A DNA stretch of 9,173 nucleotides, taken from positions 1 to 9,173 of the forward strand of contig DISA01000091.1 of assembly GCA_002421915.1 (NCBI GenBank). Reading direction: 5' to 3'. Within the stretch, counting starts at the first letter, position 1. The number at the start of each line of letters is the position of its first letter. This document shows, piece after piece, positions 6,206 to 9,173 of this stretch. Under the pieces are notes generated by a model. It did no database searches. It saw nothing but the letters and a program-made list of their open reading frames with translations, and was not told the DNA's origin. This DNA is from Gallionellaceae bacterium UBA6222 (GTDB taxonomy: Bacteria > Pseudomonadota > Gammaproteobacteria > Burkholderiales > Gallionellaceae). A program made the position numbers and the translations under genes.

Positions 6206-8428
6206 CTATCTGACACTTGCGGCGTCGGTTGCGGATACCCGGGCGATTGCACCCGCTTCCCGTTTACCAAAATTCAATATCTCATCCACCTGCAATGCCT
6301 TGGGCAACTGGTGGGTAATGAACAGCATGGTGACCTGCCCCTTGAACTTGTTGATGGTGGCCGCGAAATGTTCGGCGGTCTCGATGTCGAGGTTGCTCAC
6401 GGCTTCGTCGAAGATGAGCACACGCGGATGCTTGAGCAGGGCGCGGGCGATGGCAATACGCTGTTTCTGCCCGCCGGAGAGACCGACACCATTCTCGCCC
6501 ACCGGGGTTTGGTAGCCCTGCGGCAGTTGTTCGATGACTTGATGGATCTCGGCCATTTTGCACACGTGCACGATCTCTTCGAAGCCAGCGTGCGGGTTGG
6601 CGAGTTGCAGGTTGTCGTAGATGGTGCCGGAGAAGAGGCGCGTCTCCTGCGGCACGACGCCGAAGTTGGCGCGCAGTTCGTTGGCTGCGAGGTGGCGCAG
6701 ATCGTAACCGTCGAGCAGGATGCTGCCGTCGCTGGGCCAGTAGAAACCTTGCAGCATCTTGGCCAGCGTGCTCTTGCCGCAGCCCGAAGGCCCCATTAGC
6801 ACGGTGAGCTTGCCGGGTTGCAGGGTGAGACTGAGGTTGCGGTACAGATAAGGATGTTTGTCGCTGTAGCGGAAGCTGACATCCTTGAGTTCGACGCAGC
6901 CCCCTGCCCCGCCCTGTGCGCGCGCCGGTGTCAGGGAATAGGGTTCGTTCGGTACATCCATCAAGTCACCCAGCCGTTTGACGGCGATGCTGGCTTGCTG
7001 GAATTCCTGCCACAGGCTGGCCAGCCGCAGCATGGGCTGGGTCATGCGCGAGGCGAACATCTGGAAAGCGACCAGCATGCCGATGGTGAAGCCGTCGTTC
7101 TGCATCACCAGCAGCGCGCCCACCACCAGGATGGACAGCGTCATGATCTGTTCCAGCGCATTGACCACGACGTTGAAAGAGTTGGAGAGTTGCTTGGTGG
7201 AGAAGCTGGCCGCGAGGTATTGCGCCAGATAGTCGCCGTACTTTTGCACCAGCACGGGTTCCATCTGCAAGGACTTGACGGTTTCCATGCCGGCGACGTA
7301 TTCGGTGACGAAGGCCTGGTTCTTGGCGCCGAGCAGAAACTGTTGGTCGAGCCGCTCGCGCAGGGCGGGCGTGACCAGCAGGCTGGCAAGGGTGATGAGC
7401 GACATCAGCAGCAAGGCGATGAGACTCAACTGCCAGCTGTACCAGAACATGACCGCGAGGAAGATCAGCAGGAAGGGGAAATCCAGCAGCAGCGACACTG
7501 CCGCACCGGTGATGAATTCGCGCACGGTCTCGACACCATGCAGACGTGCTACCAGCGTACCCGTAGGTCTTTGCTCGAAATACGGTACGGGCAGATGCAG
7601 CATATGGCGGAAGACATGACTGCCCAGCACGGCGTCGATGCGGTTGCCGGTGTGCAGCACGAAGTATTGGCGCAACCAGGTCATGGCGCTGGAGAACAGC
7701 ATGAACATCACCAGCCCGACCGCGATGGCGATGAGCGTGCTCCGGGTCTGGTGCACCACGACCTTGTCGATGATGACCTGGGTGAATAGTGGTGTGACGA
7801 GACCGACAAGCTGAATCGCCAGCGAGGCGATCAGTACGTCTCGCCAGATGCACTTGTGTTTCATCAGCTCGGGGATGAACCAGCGGAAGCCGAACGGTTC
7901 AGGCTCCTTGGGCGAACTGGCCGCTTCTTCTCCCTCGCTTGCGTTTTGTTCCTTGCGCGCGATCAGCAGTATGTCAGTGCGGAACAGTTTGAAGAATTCG
8001 TCTATCGCAATCGTTTCCGGCGATTCCGATCCGGCCCGGAAGAACATCAGTTGTCCACCGCTGGCCTTAATAAGCAACACGGGGACGGTGAGTACGGGAA
8101 TTTCTTCTGCTTCCGGCTGTTCTGAACTGTTGGGTTGGGCAGAAGGCTTGTCCTGCTCGGCATCTGGCTTGTCAGCCGTCTGCGCTGTCGGCTGGGGGCG
8201 CAGAAATGCGACTGCCGGAAACGGGAGTTGCTCAAGCGATGCAAGTGTCTTGTTGTCCAGATTCCACTCGCCGACCTTGAAGTTCAATGCCTGCAATGCA
8301 TTGAGCACGGCCACGCGCGAGTATGGGGGCGGGAACTGTTGACGAATGAGTTGCGGGTCGAAAGGTAAGCGGAAGATGCGCGACAGGCTGCCGATCAGCC
8401 AAAGCATGTCTTGCCCTGTGTGATGCAT
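6206..8428 (-). CDS. Type I secretion ABC transporter with C39-like (non-peptidase) N-terminal domain
   Basis: The 740-residue inner-membrane ATPase drives export of an unfolded substrate. It starts at ATG 8428-8426, with GAAAGG (8440-8435) 6 nt upstream. Residues 1-158 are a C39-peptidase-like domain lacking the catalytic Cys (no cysteine before residue 193), so it should bind cargo rather than cleave it. The domain is interrupted at about 79-112 by a Gln/Pro/Asp/Glu-rich insertion, and a second acidic linker lies at 160-178. Six membrane segments span about 195-455. The nucleotide-binding domain follows: Walker A GPSGCGKST (546-554), Q-loop VVPQE (Gln594), signature LSGGQ (650-654), Walker B LIFDE (Asp674, Glu675), D-loop SNLD and H-loop His706. 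All ATPase residues are intact. The family is HlyB/LapB-like and works with the adjacent TolC-type and HlyD-type proteins. The insertion makes the protein somewhat longer than the usual 700-720 residues. Confidence 0.96.
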   Translation of the reverse strand: MHHTGQDMLWLIGSLSRIFRLPFDPQLIRQQFPPPYSRVAVLNALQALNFKVGEWNLDNKTLASLEQLPFPAVAFLRPQPTAQTADKPDAEQDKPSAQPNSSEQPEAEEIPVLTVPVLLIKASGGQLMFFRAGSESPETIAIDEFFKLFRTDILLIARKEQNASEGEEAASSPKEPEPFGFRWFIPELMKHKCIWRDVLIASLAIQLVGLVTPLFTQVIIDKVVVHQTRSTLIAIAVGLVMFMLFSSAMTWLRQYFVLHTGNRIDAVLGSHVFRHMLHLPVPYFEQRPTGTLVARLHGVETVREFITGAAVSLLLDFPFLLIFLAVMFWYSWQLSLIALLLMSLITLASLLVTPALRERLDQQFLLGAKNQAFVTEYVAGMETVKSLQMEPVLVQKYGDYLAQYLAASFSTKQLSNSFNVVVNALEQIMTLSILVVGALLVMQNDGFTIGMLVAFQMFASRMTQPMLRLASLWQEFQQASIAVKRLGDLMDVPNEPYSLTPARAQGGAGGCVELKDVSFRYSDKHPYLYRNLSLTLQPGKLTVLMGPSGCGKSTLAKMLQGFYWPSDGSILLDGYDLRHLAANELRANFGVVPQETRLFSGTIYDNLQLANPHAGFEEIVHVCKMAEIHQVIEQLPQGYQTPVGENGVGLSGGQKQRIAIARALLKHPRVLIFDEAVSNLDIETAEHFAATINKFKGQVTMLFITHQLPKALQVDEILNFGKREAGAIARVSATDAASVR

Positions 8429-8502
8429 TGCGCGCCTTTCTTCCGGAGGGGATTGACTATTCGGGTTCCCGCGATGCTTTCACTGCAAATATTCTCCGAT
8501 GC

Positions 8503-8521
8503 GGGAAGGTGTCACCTTCCC
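8503..8521. other. Perfect 9-bp-arm hairpin downstream of the HU gene
   Basis: GGGAAGGTG (8503-8511) and CACCTTCCC (8513-8521) are exact inverted repeats around one T. As RNA they would form a 7-bp GC-rich stem with a 5-nt loop. It lies 38 bp past the HU stop and 74 bp before the transporter start. On the minus strand it is followed by GCATCGGAGAAT rather than a U-run, so it may be a 3' stabiliser or weak terminator, not a canonical intrinsic terminator. Confidence 0.45.
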
Positions 8522-8559
8522 GGCTGGATACAGGATGAAAGCGTGAACTGCTTCGGGCG

Positions 8560-8844
8560 TTACTTCTTGCCGCCGTTGACGGCAGCCTTCAGGGTTGCGC
8601 CGGCCTTGAAAGCGGGCGCCTTGCTGGCCTTGATCTTGAGCTCTGCACCCGTGGCCGGGTTGCGGCCGGTACGCGCAGCACGCTTGCGCACTTCGAATGT
8701 GCCGAAGCCAACCAATGCAACGTTGTCGCCCTTCTTCAGGGTGCTGGTGATGATTTCGATCAGTGCTGCGATGTTGCGGTCTGCGTCAGCCTTGCTGCTG
8801 CCTGTTTTGGCGGACAGTGCGTCGATCAGTTCCTTGCGATTCAT
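8560..8844 (-). CDS. hupB: HU-family nucleoid-associated DNA-binding protein
   Basis: This is a 94-residue histone-like protein that binds and bends DNA as a dimer. It starts at ATG 8844-8842, with AAGGGAG (8857-8851) 6 nt upstream. The N-terminal helices (MNRKELIDALSAKTG...) lead to the core VALVGFGTFEVRKRAARTGRNPATG. The GRNPATG at about 61-67 is the conserved beta-arm tip with the intercalating proline. The C-terminus ends KAAVNGGKK, slightly longer than the 90 residues of E. coli HU-beta. No residues are missing. HU-beta is the closest label; IHF is less likely because the residue pattern around GFGTF and the arm is HU-like. It is probably an independent housekeeping gene that happens to flank the secretion locus, although no strong terminator separates it from the transporter gene. 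Confidence 0.95.
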   Translation of the reverse strand: MNRKELIDALSAKTGSSKADADRNIAALIEIITSTLKKGDNVALVGFGTFEVRKRAARTGRNPATGAELKIKASKAPAFKAGATLKAAVNGGKK

Positions 8845-9148
8845 GTGTAGCTCCCTTGGTTGAAATTATATGACCGTTGGGATTGTTGTTTAAAACCTTA
8901 AAGACAGCAAGGGAAAAATGTCTGCCTAGCTGAACCACCAATTGGCAATTATCGAAAACTGTTCCCCTTGCGCCCCCTAGACAACCTAAGCAGAAATACC
9001 ATGAAAAATCACATCATCAATAAATGGTATCAAACAGTCCCAAGTCAGAAGGCGACGTCTATACCATTCAAAATACCATTGATTATTCAGATTACAGCAT
9101 CAATAAGATTAACTTGTTTGCTATAAATCAAGTAGTTAGCAACAAGAC
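8845..9148. other. AT-rich spacer between guaA and the HU gene
   Basis: This 304-bp stretch holds no credible gene. The part nearest the HU gene carries its likely promoter. From about 8996 to 9079 the heptamer ATACCAT appears at 8996-9002, 9061-9067 and 9073-9079, and its complement ATGGTAT at 9024-9030. The sequence also contains the palindrome CCAATTGG (8938-8945). Composition is clearly more A/T-rich than the neighbouring genes. A 41-codon frame from 9001 has no ribosome-binding site and was not called. Confidence 0.5.
8865..8870 (-). promoter_or_regulatory. Candidate -10 element of the HU gene
   Basis: On the minus strand these bases read TATAAT, a perfect sigma-70 -10 box. The hexamer 17 bp upstream, TTAAAC, is a weak -35. 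The box lies only 20 nt before the HU ATG, giving a leader of about 13 nt that just includes the ribosome-binding site, so the true promoter may lie further upstream. Confidence 0.35.
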
Positions 9149-9173
9149 TCACTCCCACTCGATGGTGGCAGGC
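9149..9173 (-). CDS. guaA: GMP synthase (glutamine-hydrolysing), last codons only
   Basis: The minus-strand frame entering from the right edge reads Pro-Ala-Thr-Ile-Glu-Trp-Glu-stop, with TGA at 9151-9149. PATIEWE is the highly conserved C-terminus of GuaA, the enzyme that aminates XMP to GMP using glutamine. Only seven codons are visible, so the call rests on this terminal motif alone. The motif is distinctive, and the same-strand position upstream of HU is plausible. Confidence 0.8.

Noticed and set aside
6818..7789. Long plus-strand open frame (323 codons) opposite the transporter gene
   Set aside because: It is antisense to the membrane and ATPase domains of the transporter. Its Gln/His/Asp-rich low-complexity composition is a shadow artefact.
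9001..9126. 41-codon plus-strand frame after guaA
   Set aside because: It has no ribosome-binding site and no motif, and its composition is that of AT-rich non-coding DNA.
1..9173. CRISPR array, tRNA, rRNA or complete insertion sequence
   Set aside because: No regularly spaced direct repeats, no cloverleaf or rRNA-like sequence and no transposase frame were seen anywhere in the window.

Overview
The window looks like a stretch of a betaproteobacterial chromosome, possibly Nitrosomonadales/Gallionellaceae-like. This is inferred from the GC-rich coding sequence, the HU type and the gene styles; no marker in the window fixes the taxon. Nearly everything reads leftward on the minus strand. From right to left it holds the last codons of guaA (GMP synthase), an AT-rich spacer with repeated ATGGTAT words, an HU-family nucleoid protein, a type I secretion ABC transporter with a degenerate C39-like N-terminal domain, and a TolC-family outer-membrane protein translated almost directly after it.

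A two-gene toxin-antitoxin module follows on the opposite strand: an excisionase-type HTH antitoxin overlapping a PIN-domain RNase toxin. It converges on the TolC gene with only 24 bp between the stop codons. The minus-strand order then resumes with the HlyD-type membrane fusion protein, an intergenic block of palindromic REP-like repeats, a 95-residue basic/coiled-coil protein of unknown function, a beta-propeller-like lipoprotein, and the first 97 codons of a gene that runs off the left edge.

That left-edge protein has no signal peptide. It carries a phospholipase A2-like signature: a glycine-rich FGSWGGPGW loop followed by a CxxHDxxYD catalytic motif. My working interpretation is a dedicated type I secretion locus. 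The ABC protein, membrane fusion protein and TolC-like protein form the trans-envelope channel, and the PLA2-like protein is the likely cargo. The lipoprotein and the small coiled-coil protein would be accessory factors, perhaps for immunity, surface retention or chaperoning. The cargo and partner assignments are inference; the three channel components and the toxin-antitoxin pair are well supported by motifs.

The least explained parts are the PLA2-like cargo with its lipoprotein and coiled-coil neighbours, and the antiparallel toxin-antitoxin module splitting the exporter genes. The possible integration scar next to the guaA 3' end comes next.
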